NCBI GenBank assembly: GCA_938029215.1
Contig: CALHFG010000100.1
Span: forward strand, 1 to 51,584
Reading direction: 5' to 3'
DNA: 51,584 nucleotides
Origin: an uncultured Acidimicrobiales bacterium
Lineage (GTDB): Bacteria > Actinomycetota > Acidimicrobiia > Acidimicrobiales > SZUA-35
Part shown: one piece after another, positions 16,059-24,395 of the stretch
Layout of the letters: every line of letters begins with the position of its first letter
Position numbering within the stretch: position 1 is the stretch's first letter
The notes under the pieces: model-generated
Told to the model about the DNA's origin: nothing
Seen by the model: only the letters and a program-made list of their open reading frames with translations
Database searches by the model: none
Program-made: the position numbers and the translations under genes

Positions 16059-17081
16059 CTAGGAGACGAGATAGCGGAAGACGCTCTCGAGGTCTTCATC
16101 GAGAGGGGACAGTTCGTACAGTCGGGCGTCGTAGTGCTTGCAGACCATGGCAACCCGGGCCCGGAAGAGCGGTGCATCCACCGTGGTTAGTTCGATCGAG
16201 TCACCGATGATCTCGATTCCGGTTGCAAGCCCGCCTCCTACCAAAGCGGCCGCAACCTTCAAGGTCTCGGTGCAGGTGAGTCGGAATCGCAACGGCTGGT
16301 CGTTCATGAGTGAGCGGATAGCTCGGAAGTCGCCCTGGGCAGCCAGCCGTCCTCGGGCGATCACCAGAACGTTGGATCCGAACCGTTCGACTTCGTCCAA
16401 AACATGGCTGCTGACAACAACTGTCTTGCCCTGCTCACCGAGGTCGTGGAACAACGCGATCATCGACCGTCGCTGCCTGGGATCGAGACCGTTGAGTGGC
16501 TCGTCTAAGAAGAGAACCGAAGGGTCATGAACCAGTGCCGAGGCAATCTTCGCTCGCTGTCGCATTCCTTTGGAAAAGCTCCCGAGCGGGCGGTCGAGGG
16601 GTCCGTCGAGTTCGACCCGTTCGAGCGCCTGGTCGGTGGCTGACTTGATGTCGGTAACGCCGCCGAGGGTCGCGGCTAGCTCGACGAAACTTCGGACCGA
16701 GTCGCGCTCGAATACGCCGTCCTGCTGGGGGACCAGACCAATCTGGGCTCTGGCGGCTGAGCTCGTGCGAGGGTCGGCCCCCGCCACGGCGATCGAGCCG
16801 GTGGTGGGAACGCTCAATCCGCACAACATCCGAAGCAGTGTTGATTTGCCGGCTCCGTTGGGTCCGAGAAGTGCGGTGACGCCCGGGCCGAGCGCAAAGC
16901 TCACCTCACTCACCGCTACCAGTGAACCGAAGGCTTTGGAGACACCTTGGGCAACCACGGTACCGCCGGGTGCGGGTGGGGGTGCTGGCGTGGGTAGCGG
17001 TGTTGGAACGGTTGGGGGAGTGTCGGGGTGGGATACCGGGGGAGGTCCCGGGCTTGGCGGTGGCGGGGGTGTGGTAGTCAT
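16059..17081 (-). CDS. ABC exporter ATPase with proline-rich N-terminal extension
   Basis: 340-aa ATP-binding subunit. Walker A GPNGAGKST, signature FSKGMRQRAKIASAL, Walker B VLFLDEPLNGLDP and the H-loop in VVVSSHVLDEVE are all present. ATG 17081 overlaps the stop of the preceding permease (ATGA). The first 40 or so residues are an unusual Pro/Thr-rich tail (runs such as PPPPPSPGPPP) before the ATPase begins at VVAQGVSKAFG. The C-terminal domain resembles that of ABC-2 ATPases. Pairs with the permease 10 bp downstream. Confidence 0.9.
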   Translation of the reverse strand: MTTTPPPPPSPGPPPVSHPDTPPTVPTPLPTPAPPPAPGGTVVAQGVSKAFGSLVAVSEVSFALGPGVTALLGPNGAGKSTLLRMLCGLSVPTTGSIAVAGADPRTSSAARAQIGLVPQQDGVFERDSVRSFVELAATLGGVTDIKSATDQALERVELDGPLDRPLGSFSKGMRQRAKIASALVHDPSVLFLDEPLNGLDPRQRRSMIALFHDLGEQGKTVVVSSHVLDEVERFGSNVLVIARGRLAAQGDFRAIRSLMNDQPLRFRLTCTETLKVAAALVGGGLATGIEIIGDSIELTTVDAPLFRARVAMVCKHYDARLYELSPLDEDLESVFRYLVS

Positions 17082-17950
17082 CGGCGCACCAGGAGCGGGC
17101 CGTACCGGCTCCAGATCCACAGGGTCGAGACCAAGAGGATCCCAAAGAAGGCCAGCCACATGCTGGAGGTGGACACTTGCAGCCAGTCGAGCGATCCCGC
17201 CTCGCCGTGAATTCTGAACCCCAGTTGGCCGGGCATGTTGAGAAAGTTCAGGAGTCGGATGTTGCTATCGACCTGGGTGGTCTCGGTGATGATGGTGATG
17301 ATCGCCCCGCTGCCGAACAGTAAGCCCAGGATGGCGGCGATGGCTGTCCCCGCTCGGTCGGTGGCTGCCGCAACCGCAAAGGAGATCGCCGTGTAGAAGG
17401 CCGACATCATGATTCCCGAGCCGATGATCCGGAGGCCCGTAGTGAGGAACTCGCCGACGGTGTCGGGCCCAGAACCTTCGAGGACGAGCGCAATCATGAG
17501 GAAAAGCGGCGGTCCTACCGTGATGATGCCGAGCATGATTGAAATGGCGATGGCTTTCGACACCAGGTAGCTGCGGCGGTCGAGCGGCGACGCCAGGTAG
17601 ACCCCTAGCATGCTGCTACGCCGATCGGTACACAGGAGATCGGGGGCGATGAAGGCCGAGAACAGCACCAGGCTGGTGATCGGAATGGTGTAGGTGAAGT
17701 ACTCGGCGTAGGTCGGGATGAACTGGTTGTTGATCTCTTCGGGAAACAAGGCCGCGATGCCGAGAAACACCAATGCGGGAATGAAAGAAAACAAGATGAC
17801 CAGCACGGGGATCACCTTGAAGCGGGCGGAACGGCCCAGGCCCAGACTGCGTTTCAACGAATGCTTGACCAGGGTTTTCATGGCACCCGGTACACCCGAA
17901 CGAGGGCCGTCGTACTGCCGATAGCCGCGATCGAAGATCTCGGCGGTCAT
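17078..17950 (-). CDS. ABC exporter permease (first transporter)
   Basis: 290-aa ABC-2-type permease with six predicted TM helices. N-terminal cytoplasmic segment EIFDRGYRQYDGPR, an arrangement often seen in actinobacterial ABC-2 permeases; helices around VIPVLVILFSFIPALVFLGI, YTIPITSLVLFSAFIAP, IAISIMLGIITVGPPLFLM and the C-terminal MWLAFFGILLVSTLWIW. Overlaps the ATPase genes on both sides by 4 nt (ATGA), so translation is coupled. Substrate unknown. Confidence 0.9.
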   Translation of the reverse strand: MTAEIFDRGYRQYDGPRSGVPGAMKTLVKHSLKRSLGLGRSARFKVIPVLVILFSFIPALVFLGIAALFPEEINNQFIPTYAEYFTYTIPITSLVLFSAFIAPDLLCTDRRSSMLGVYLASPLDRRSYLVSKAIAISIMLGIITVGPPLFLMIALVLEGSGPDTVGEFLTTGLRIIGSGIMMSAFYTAISFAVAAATDRAGTAIAAILGLLFGSGAIITIITETTQVDSNIRLLNFLNMPGQLGFRIHGEAGSLDWLQVSTSSMWLAFFGILLVSTLWIWSRYGPLLVRR

Positions 17951-18858
17951 GATGCACGCTCCAGGTACACATCTTCCAGCGAAAGCCGTCGGCGGCTGAG
18001 CCGCCGCAGACTGACCCCGGCAGAGGCACAGACATCGCGTGCGACGTCGAAGACCTGCTCGTCGTCGCCTCTCACCACGATCGTCCGATCGTTCACGCTG
18101 TGGGAGATCGAACTGTGCGTCAGAGCGGCGGCTACCACGCTGGTCTCTTCAGCCGTTTCCAATTCGAGAACGACATCGGACCCAGATCCTCTCAGCCCCT
18201 CCAGCGACCCGGCCGCGAGGGTGCGGCCCTCGCCGATGATGACTGCAGCGTCGCAGACCCTTTCGACTTCATCGAGCAGGTGGCTACTCAGTATCACGCT
18301 GATTCCAAACGAACTGGACACCGTGCGAATGAGGTTGAGCATCTCGTCGCGCTGTTCTGGATCCAGCCCGTCGGTGGGCTCGTCGAGGAGGATGAGGCGA
18401 GGGTCGTGGGCAATGGCTTGAGCGAGCTTGACCCGTTGGCGTTGGCCAGTGCTCATGGTGCCCATCGGGCGAAAGCGCTCTTCCCCTAGCCCGACAAGCC
18501 ACAGGGCGTCGGATGCGCGGGTCTTGGCTTCGCGCGGGGGTAGGCCATGGAGTTCGGCAACGTGCTTCACGAAGTCTGAGGCCTGCACGTCGCCAGGGAG
18601 GGTGTGGTGCTCGGGCGCATATCCCATGCGCGCTCGGATCTGGTGGCCTTCGTTGTACGGGTCGACGCCGAGAACCGAAAGTGAACCGCCGGTGATCTGA
18701 TGGAGGCCAAGCATCATCCCCAGCAACGTTGTCTTGCCGGTGCCGTTGGCCCCAAGCAGTCCGGTGATGCCGGGCCCGATCTCAAAGTTGACATCGCTCA
18801 ACGCGGTGTAGCTGCCGTACCGTTTGGCTACGGCCTCAGCGATGACGAGCGACTCCAT
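17947..18858 (-). CDS. ABC exporter ATPase, first gene of the export operon
   Basis: 303-aa ATP-binding protein: Walker A GANGTGKTT, Q-loop region ARMGYAPEHHTLPG, signature STGQRQRVKLAQAI, Walker B LILLDEPTDGLDP, H-loop SSHLLDEVE. It heads a minus-strand operon of ATPase, permease, ATPase, permease and MATE, running to 13994. A TAGCGT hexamer followed by GGAG lies directly before the ATG. Drug or lipid export is likely from the family; the substrate cannot be told. Confidence 0.93.
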   Translation of the reverse strand: MESLVIAEAVAKRYGSYTALSDVNFEIGPGITGLLGANGTGKTTLLGMMLGLHQITGGSLSVLGVDPYNEGHQIRARMGYAPEHHTLPGDVQASDFVKHVAELHGLPPREAKTRASDALWLVGLGEERFRPMGTMSTGQRQRVKLAQAIAHDPRLILLDEPTDGLDPEQRDEMLNLIRTVSSSFGISVILSSHLLDEVERVCDAAVIIGEGRTLAAGSLEGLRGSGSDVVLELETAEETSVVAAALTHSSISHSVNDRTIVVRGDDEQVFDVARDVCASAGVSLRRLSRRRLSLEDVYLERAS

Positions 18859-18864
18859 TGCTCC

Positions 18865-18870
18865 ACGCTA
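18865..18870 (-). promoter_or_regulatory. -10 hexamer TAGCGT (minus strand) of the export operon
   Basis: TAGCGT ends 6 nt before the first ATG of the operon. The intervening GGAGCA could alternatively act as a ribosome-binding site, so the leaderless reading is less certain here. Confidence 0.4.
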
Positions 18871-18905
18871 GGGCACCTTGCCGACGTCCCGACTCAGCCT
18901 TTCGG

Positions 18906-19607
18906 TTAGTTCTGAGCGTCGACCCTGAGACGGTCTGCCAGGAAGTCCACTGTTCGAGAGAATGCCAACTCGGCCGCCTCAGGGTCGAAATTGTCGCCGT
19001 CCTCCATAAACCAGTGTTTGGCACCGGGATACACGTGGAAGTCGGTTGGGTTGTCGCCCAGGCGGATGAACGACTCGGTAACGACTCGGTCCTCCTCCGA
19101 CACCATGTGGTCGTCGTCGCCAAAGTGCCCCTGGAACGCGGCGGTCGCGTCGTCGAAGTCGATCGATTGCGCCCCGTAAAACACCACCGACGCGGCAACT
19201 TCGGTGGGGAGTCGGGCGGCCAGCCACAGCGACATCGAGGCTCCCATGCTGAGACCGATGACGCCGATCTTTGCGTTGGGGTCCTCTGAAACGGCTCGGA
19301 GGGTTCGGGCTGAACTCATGACGAGACCGCTGAGTTCGTCGGGGCTACGGGTGGCCAAAACGTGTTCGGCCTCGTCCTCGGTGGTCGGATTGGCTCCTTC
19401 GAGGAGATCAGGGCACACGACGGTGAAGCCGGATTCGGCCAACTGGCGACAAAAACCCCGCGTCCAGTCGTTCAGGCCCCACCAGCTGTGCAGAACGAGG
19501 ACCCCGGGGCCACCAGTGCCACCTGGGGGTTCGACCATGAAGGCTTCGCCTGCCGAATTGGTGGAAAAAATGGGCTTCGGGTCGCTCACGTCGTCGACGA
19601 TATCCAC
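18906..19607 (-). CDS. Dienelactone hydrolase family protein
   Basis: Soluble alpha/beta hydrolase of 233 aa. Dienelactone hydrolase features: GPGVLVLHSWWGLNDW near the N-terminus, an oxyanion-region FTVVCPDLLEG, a nucleophile elbow GLSMGAS (Ser in place of the Cys of classical ClcD), an Asp in the mid-C-terminal GDDDHMVSEED segment and a His in VYPGAKHWFM. Members hydrolyse lactones or small esters; no aromatic degradation genes are nearby. GTG start at 19607. Confidence 0.9.
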   Translation of the reverse strand: MDIVDDVSDPKPIFSTNSAGEAFMVEPPGGTGGPGVLVLHSWWGLNDWTRGFCRQLAESGFTVVCPDLLEGANPTTEDEAEHVLATRSPDELSGLVMSSARTLRAVSEDPNAKIGVIGLSMGASMSLWLAARLPTEVAASVVFYGAQSIDFDDATAAFQGHFGDDDHMVSEEDRVVTESFIRLGDNPTDFHVYPGAKHWFMEDGDNFDPEAAELAFSRTVDFLADRLRVDAQN

Positions 19608-19692
19608 CGGCTACAGCTACATCGCCGCTCTGGATTGAGTAAAGGATTGAGTTCGAACCCACGCGCTCACCCAGTGAGGCTCAACCATCCTC

Positions 19693-19698
19693 TACTAT
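19693..19698 (+). promoter_or_regulatory. -10 hexamer TACTAT, leaderless yihY start
   Basis: TACTAT is 9 nt before the GTG start of the YihY-family gene. Confidence 0.45.
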
Positions 19699-19707
19699 TC
19701 CTTTGTT

Positions 19708-20799
19708 GTGTCTTCTGTCTTCCGCACCATCAAGGCATTCCCTCGATTCGTTTGGGATGTCGCCAAGCTCTGGTACCACGGAGGTATTGGTGACCTCGCC
19801 GCGGGCGTCACGTTCTGGATTCTGATCACCGTTCCGGCCGCCGTTTTGACGCTGGTCTCCTCCGCAAGCTTCATCGACGATCGCGAGATTCTTGGTGTGA
19901 GCGTGAAGACTCAAATCAAGTTTGAGATTCTGTCGTGGGTGAACCGAACGTTTGTTGAAGGGGCCGAGACCGCTCGCGCCGCAGTCGACAACCTCTTCGC
20001 TCAAAACCGAACCGGCGTGTTCACCATCGCTGCGGGATTGACGCTGTTCACGATCAGTCGTGGATTCGCCGGAATGATCCGTGCTCTCGACACGGTCTAT
20101 TCGATAGAGAATGGCCGCCCGTGGTACCACACCCGATTTGTGGGACTGATTCTGGGTCTAGGAACCATTCTGGTCATGGTCCCCATCGTCCTTCTTGAGC
20201 TGCTGGTTTGGGGAGAGCTCGACGTTCCCGCCGAAGGCACCGTTAGTGCAGTGGCATCAATGGTGATCCTGGTCGGCTGGGCAAGCCTTATCTTCCACTT
20301 CGGCCCGTCTACCCGCAGTAAGTGGCGCTGGGATCTCCCGGGCGCCATCGTGTCGGCGGTGTTCTGGTGGGGCCTGAGCCAGGGCTTTGGTGAGTACGTC
20401 CGGCTGATCTCCCTGGGCGGAGACGGCAGCAGCGTGCTGGGCATCATCGGTGGCTTCCTTTTGGCCCTCACCTGGATCTGGCTGGCAGCTCAGGTGCTTC
20501 TTATTGGCGCCGCCGTGAACTTTGTTCTGGGCGAACGCATGAACCTCGATCGTGGCCGCAGTCGCTCAGTGATCAATGCGCTCTCGAACGCCACGGGTGA
20601 ACTGAAGAAGGTTGTTGTCAACCGCGACGGCGAGGGACCGGCCGAATTTTCCCCAAAAGCGGTAGCGCAGCGGCTGAAGCCAGTTAGCCGCGCTCGATCG
20701 GTTCTCGATATTGAGGAACCCGAACCTGTGGTGGACCTTCGTGACGACGATGCCACCGTGGAAATGGTGATCGGGCGGGATCAGCATCGGGTTGGCTAG
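19708..20799 (+). CDS. YihY/BrkB family membrane protein
   Basis: 363-aa inner-membrane protein. Family features: N-terminal GGIGDLAAGVTFWILITVPAA in the first helix, FTISRGFAGMIRALDTVYSIE, the core helices near LVGWASLIFHFGPSTRSKWRWDLPGAI and the final FLLALTWIWLAAQVLLIGAAVNF. A charged cytoplasmic tail of about 80 aa follows. Function is not established; the family was once misannotated as ribonuclease BN. Its stop shares CTAG with the stop of the convergent gene. Confidence 0.9.
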   Translation: MSSVFRTIKAFPRFVWDVAKLWYHGGIGDLAAGVTFWILITVPAAVLTLVSSASFIDDREILGVSVKTQIKFEILSWVNRTFVEGAETARAAVDNLFAQNRTGVFTIAAGLTLFTISRGFAGMIRALDTVYSIENGRPWYHTRFVGLILGLGTILVMVPIVLLELLVWGELDVPAEGTVSAVASMVILVGWASLIFHFGPSTRSKWRWDLPGAIVSAVFWWGLSQGFGEYVRLISLGGDGSSVLGIIGGFLLALTWIWLAAQVLLIGAAVNFVLGERMNLDRGRSRSVINALSNATGELKKVVVNRDGEGPAEFSPKAVAQRLKPVSRARSVLDIEEPEPVVDLRDDDATVEMVIGRDQHRVG

Positions 20800-21365
20800 A
20801 CCTCGTCGCCTATTCCCTCGTCTCTGATTCGCTCAACCTCACTCATGGCCTCACGCAACTTGTCGATCCACTCGGCTCGGTTCTGACCGACCTGTTTGAC
20901 ACACCAGGCCATTGCCTCGGACCGGGACCGGGCGACCCCGGAATCGATCAGTGTGTCGAGTACCTGGCGATCTTCATAGACCAGGCGAGTCATTACGGGA
21001 ACTGCGGCTGAGGTGAAGCGAACCTCGCTGTCGCCGCACCGGCACGCCCAGGTCACGTGGCGTTGCCAACGGGTCTGGGCGATGTCGGCAACCGACATCC
21101 TGTGATGGCGGCTGGACTCGCGCCAAGATGAGATTCGAGACGCAGTGGCGGTTTCGACCGCCCCTGGGCCCTCGGGCACATTCTCGGGCGTCGCGATGGT
21201 TCCGGTGACGATGATCTCGTCTTTGTCGATGAGCACCTCGACCGGTTTGGTGAACCACTCGTCGGGCAGTTGACCAGCAAACCAGGCAGCAGTTTCGGTG
21301 GCGTCGCAGGATGGCAGATCCTCGAATCGGCGAGGACCTTTGCGTTTTGGCTTCTGAGCAGGCAT
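20796..21365 (-). CDS. Conserved hypothetical protein, possible RHH-like segment
   Basis: 189 aa, soluble, begins with a basic stretch (MPAQKPKRKGPRRFE). I do not recognise the family. A middle part contains DKDEIIVTGTIATPE, beta-like; the C-terminal third (LIDSGVARSRSEAMAWCVKQVG) looks like a ribbon-helix-helix or helical DNA-binding segment and is followed by an amphipathic helix. The ATG at 21365 is taken because the upstream frame overlaps the lon promoter region. Convergent with yihY, divergent from lon. Confidence 0.65.
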   Translation of the reverse strand: MPAQKPKRKGPRRFEDLPSCDATETAAWFAGQLPDEWFTKPVEVLIDKDEIIVTGTIATPENVPEGPGAVETATASRISSWRESSRHHRMSVADIAQTRWQRHVTWACRCGDSEVRFTSAAVPVMTRLVYEDRQVLDTLIDSGVARSRSEAMAWCVKQVGQNRAEWIDKLREAMSEVERIRDEGIGDEV

Positions 21366-21477
21366 TTCGCATCTCCGGAGACGTGTTGGCGTGTGGGAAG
21401 GGGTATCGCAGACAGCGGTTGGGAACAGCTGCGGGAACAAAGGCGAGGGGGCCGTCGTTAGCACTGTACACCTTACG

Positions 21478-21492
21478 TGTAATCCTGTAATC
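21478..21492 (+). promoter_or_regulatory. Tandem TGTAATC repeats upstream of lon
   Basis: TGTAATC occurs twice (21478-21484 and 21486-21492), 18 nt before the lon ATG and just before a GGAG ribosome-binding site (21501-21504). It may be part of the promoter or a regulator site. Confidence 0.35.
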
Positions 21493-21509
21493 ACGCAATT
21501 GGAGTTGCA

Positions 21510-23861
21510 ATGTCAACAGATGCCCGCACCCCTCACACCCCCAACGGCCCCGAGACGGGCCGTGAGACTCTCCCTGTCTTACCGCTGCCCGACGGCGTCA
21601 TCCTCCCCGACACCGTTGTCACCGTTTCCCTCCAGTCCGACGAGGCCAAGCAAGCCCTCGATGCTGCGGCCGCAACCGGCCGGGTGCTGCTGGTGCCACG
21701 GTTCGATAGCGGTTCCGGCACTCGATTCGCTCGCGTGGGAGTCGTCGCCACGATTGAAGACACCGGGCAACTGCCCGACGGCTCACCCGCGATCACGGTG
21801 AAGGCCCATCATCGGGCGCTGGTGGGGACTGGGGTGATCGGAGCGAGCGCCGGACTGTGGGTGGAGGCCGAGGTGATCGAGGAGACGACGACCTCCGAAA
21901 CCGATGCCTTGGCCAGTGAATACCGCGCCGCGGCCCGGACCTTGCTTGAGCGGGTTGGAGGTCGGAGCATGGCCAGCGCGCTGCGAGAACTACGAAGCCC
22001 GTCGGCCTTGGCCGACTCGATCGGCTACTGGCCTGATCTTTCTGCCGAACGCCGAATCGAGCTGCTCGAGACGGTCGATCTCGACGAACGTCTCCGGATC
22101 GCGACCCTTTGGGTGAAGGAAGCCTTGGCCGAGTTGCAGACTCGACAGAAGATTCAGGCCGACGTTTCAGCCGATCTGGAAAAGAACCAGCGCGAGGCGA
22201 TCCTTCGTCGTCAGCTCGCTGCTATTCAAGCCGAGCTCGGAGAAGGTGACGATGACCTCATTGCTGGCTACCGAACCAAGCTGGACGCAGTTGCTGATGT
22301 ACTCACCGACCCTGCCGTGAAAGCGATTACCACCGAGATCGATCGTCTAGAGCGGACCGGCACCGAGTCCATGGAAGCCAACTGGGTCCGCACGTGGCTC
22401 GACACCGTCTTCGAGTTGCCGTGGACCGACCGGTCAACGGAGAATCTGGACCTTGGTGACGCACGTCGAATTCTTGATGCGGACCACACGGGTCTCGACG
22501 AGGTCAAGGATCGGCTCGTTGAACATCTTGCCGTTCGAAAGCTGCGCAATGACCGTGGGGTCGAGACCAAGGGTCGCAAAGGCGTGATCCTGGCGCTCGT
22601 CGGACCTCCCGGTGTGGGCAAGACGAGCCTGGGCGAATCCGTCGCAGCTGCGCTGGGTCGCAAATTTGTTCGCCTTGCGTTGGGCGGTATCCGCGATGAG
22701 GCCGAGATTCGAGGTCACCGTCGGACCTATGTTGGCGCCCGACCCGGCCGGCTGGTTCGTGCGCTCAGCGAAGCAGGAAGCATGAACCCGGTGATCCTTC
22801 TCGACGAAATCGACAAGGTTTCGGGCGGGTGGAACGGAGACCCTTCGGCGGCGCTGCTCGAGGTGCTCGATCCGGCGCAGAATCACAGCTTTCGGGATCA
22901 CTACCTCGAGTTCGAGCTGGACCTCAGTGATGTGGTGTTTATTGCGACCGCAAACGTTCTAGACACCATCCCTGGGCCGTTACTGGACCGCATGGAGATC
23001 ATTGCGCTGGATGGCTACACCGAATCGGAAAAGGCCACCATCGCCGCCGACCATCTCATCCCCAGGTTGATTGAGCAGAACGGATTGCGACCGGGAGAGA
23101 TCGACATCACCGATGAGGCGATCCGTTCCATCGCCGCTGACTACACCCGTGAAGCCGGCGTTCGCCGGCTTGAGCGTCTGCTCGACAAGGCCTTCAGAAA
23201 GTCGTTGACGTCGATTGCCGACGGGACGCGTTCTGACGAAGAACCGATTGTGGTGATACCCGATGACCTGCGGGACCTGCTGGGTCGTCCCATTCCATCG
23301 GAGGAAATCGAGAATCGTGTGGACCGGCCGGGTATCGCCACCGGCCTTGCGGTAACCGGTGCCGGCGGCGACGTTCTGTTCGTCGAGACCGCGTTGGTGC
23401 CCGGCGAAGGAGAACCGGTTCTCACCGGCCAGCTCGGTGACGTGATGAAGGAATCAGCGGCTATCGCGAGGTCGGTGGTCAGCGCCCACGCCGACCGGCT
23501 CGGGTTTGAACTGCCCGACTCCAAGCGTCTCCATGTGCACTTCCCTGCGGGCGCGGTGCCCAAGGACGGACCATCGGCCGGGATAACCATGACGACCGCA
23601 CTGATCAGCCTGCTCACCGAGCGCACGGTCCGACCGGAAGTCGCGATGACAGGAGAGGTGACACTCCAGGGTCGGGTTCTCCCAATCGGTGGCGTGAAAC
23701 AGAAGGTTCTCGCAGCCCATCGGGCCGGAATTACCGAGGTGATCCTCCCCAAGGACAACGAACACGACCTTGAAGATGTCCCGAGCGAGGTTCTGGAAAC
23801 GGTCACTGTCCACCTCGCGGCTCACATCGATGACGTGTTGGAGATCGCGCTCGATCGCTAG
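21510..23861 (+). CDS. lon: ATP-dependent protease Lon
   Basis: 783-aa cytosolic AAA+ serine protease degrading misfolded and regulatory proteins. N-terminal LON domain (from LPVLPLPDGVILPDTVV), coiled region rich in charged residues, AAA+ domain with Walker A GPPGVGKTS, Walker B ILLDEIDK and sensor region, and a C-terminal protease domain with the Ser-Lys dyad: Ser689 in DGPSAGIT and Lys732 in GGVKQKV. Length matches bacterial LonA. Start supported by GGAG 5 nt upstream. No complete HAIR or CIRCE heat-shock operator is seen. Confidence 0.97.
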   Translation: MSTDARTPHTPNGPETGRETLPVLPLPDGVILPDTVVTVSLQSDEAKQALDAAAATGRVLLVPRFDSGSGTRFARVGVVATIEDTGQLPDGSPAITVKAHHRALVGTGVIGASAGLWVEAEVIEETTTSETDALASEYRAAARTLLERVGGRSMASALRELRSPSALADSIGYWPDLSAERRIELLETVDLDERLRIATLWVKEALAELQTRQKIQADVSADLEKNQREAILRRQLAAIQAELGEGDDDLIAGYRTKLDAVADVLTDPAVKAITTEIDRLERTGTESMEANWVRTWLDTVFELPWTDRSTENLDLGDARRILDADHTGLDEVKDRLVEHLAVRKLRNDRGVETKGRKGVILALVGPPGVGKTSLGESVAAALGRKFVRLALGGIRDEAEIRGHRRTYVGARPGRLVRALSEAGSMNPVILLDEIDKVSGGWNGDPSAALLEVLDPAQNHSFRDHYLEFELDLSDVVFIATANVLDTIPGPLLDRMEIIALDGYTESEKATIAADHLIPRLIEQNGLRPGEIDITDEAIRSIAADYTREAGVRRLERLLDKAFRKSLTSIADGTRSDEEPIVVIPDDLRDLLGRPIPSEEIENRVDRPGIATGLAVTGAGGDVLFVETALVPGEGEPVLTGQLGDVMKESAAIARSVVSAHADRLGFELPDSKRLHVHFPAGAVPKDGPSAGITMTTALISLLTERTVRPEVAMTGEVTLQGRVLPIGGVKQKVLAAHRAGITEVILPKDNEHDLEDVPSEVLETVTVHLAAHIDDVLEIALDR

Positions 23862-23874
23862 CGGCCTGGGCCGC
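23861..23874. terminator. GC-rich hairpin between convergent lon and nucleotidyltransferase genes
   Basis: GCGGC and GCCGC arms flank CTGG and fill the 13-bp gap between the two stop codons. No T-tract on either strand. Confidence 0.35.
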
Positions 23875-24384
23875 CTAGTCCCACAGTCCGCTGGCCTTCG
23901 CGTGAGGGAGCATCAAGTGATCGGCGCCCTGCCTGGCAGCGGTGGAACTCACCAGCTCGTTGTTGGCGAAATCCACCAAGAAGCCGGGCGGGGCCTGGTG
24001 CGGCGGTCGTGGTGCGACGGCCAGTTCGGGCAGCGATGCGATCGCCCGGTCGCGGGCTTGTTCGGACCCGTACCACTCGGCTTGGTTAATCTGTTCCCAC
24101 TTGTCTGCGCCCATCACGAGCACATCGAAACCCGCAGCGATATCGCTCAGCAACTGAGCGTCGGTCACTTGGATCTCGAGCCAGTCATACTCCTTGGCGA
24201 TGGCTTCTAGCACGATCGTTCGTTCGGTAATCGAGGGGCGGATGTCGCTGCTTTTTCCCAGGGTCACCGTGCTGAGGCTCCACACAATGACATCGACATT
24301 GCGCTGCTCTCGAACCGCCTGACCCAGATCGAGATGAGCGATTGTGGGGGGATTGAAGGAACCGGGGTAGACCGCTCGTCTCAT
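23875..24384 (-). CDS. NadD/CoaD-like nucleotidyltransferase
   Basis: 169-aa protein with the cytidylyltransferase fold. The N-terminus AVYPGSFNPPTIAHLDLG contains the GSFNPPTxxH motif (the H/TxGH-type nucleotide-binding signature), and the C-terminal part has VSSTAAR in place of the ISSTxIR motif. It resembles nicotinate-mononucleotide adenylyltransferases but is shorter and deviates at the end, so I do not name it nadD. An incomplete or relaxed-specificity enzyme is possible. It starts 11 nt after the stop of the M1 peptidase gene on the same strand, so the two may be co-transcribed. Confidence 0.8.
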   Translation of the reverse strand: MRRAVYPGSFNPPTIAHLDLGQAVREQRNVDVIVWSLSTVTLGKSSDIRPSITERTIVLEAIAKEYDWLEIQVTDAQLLSDIAAGFDVLVMGADKWEQINQAEWYGSEQARDRAIASLPELAVAPRPPHQAPPGFLVDFANNELVSSTAARQGADHLMLPHAKASGLWD

Positions 24385-24395
24385 CCTCTCAAGCT

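Noticed and set aside
21458-21465. TTAGCACT resembling the left half of a CIRCE heat-shock operator upstream of lon
   Set aside because: The right half GAGTGCTAA is absent within the required 9-nt spacing.
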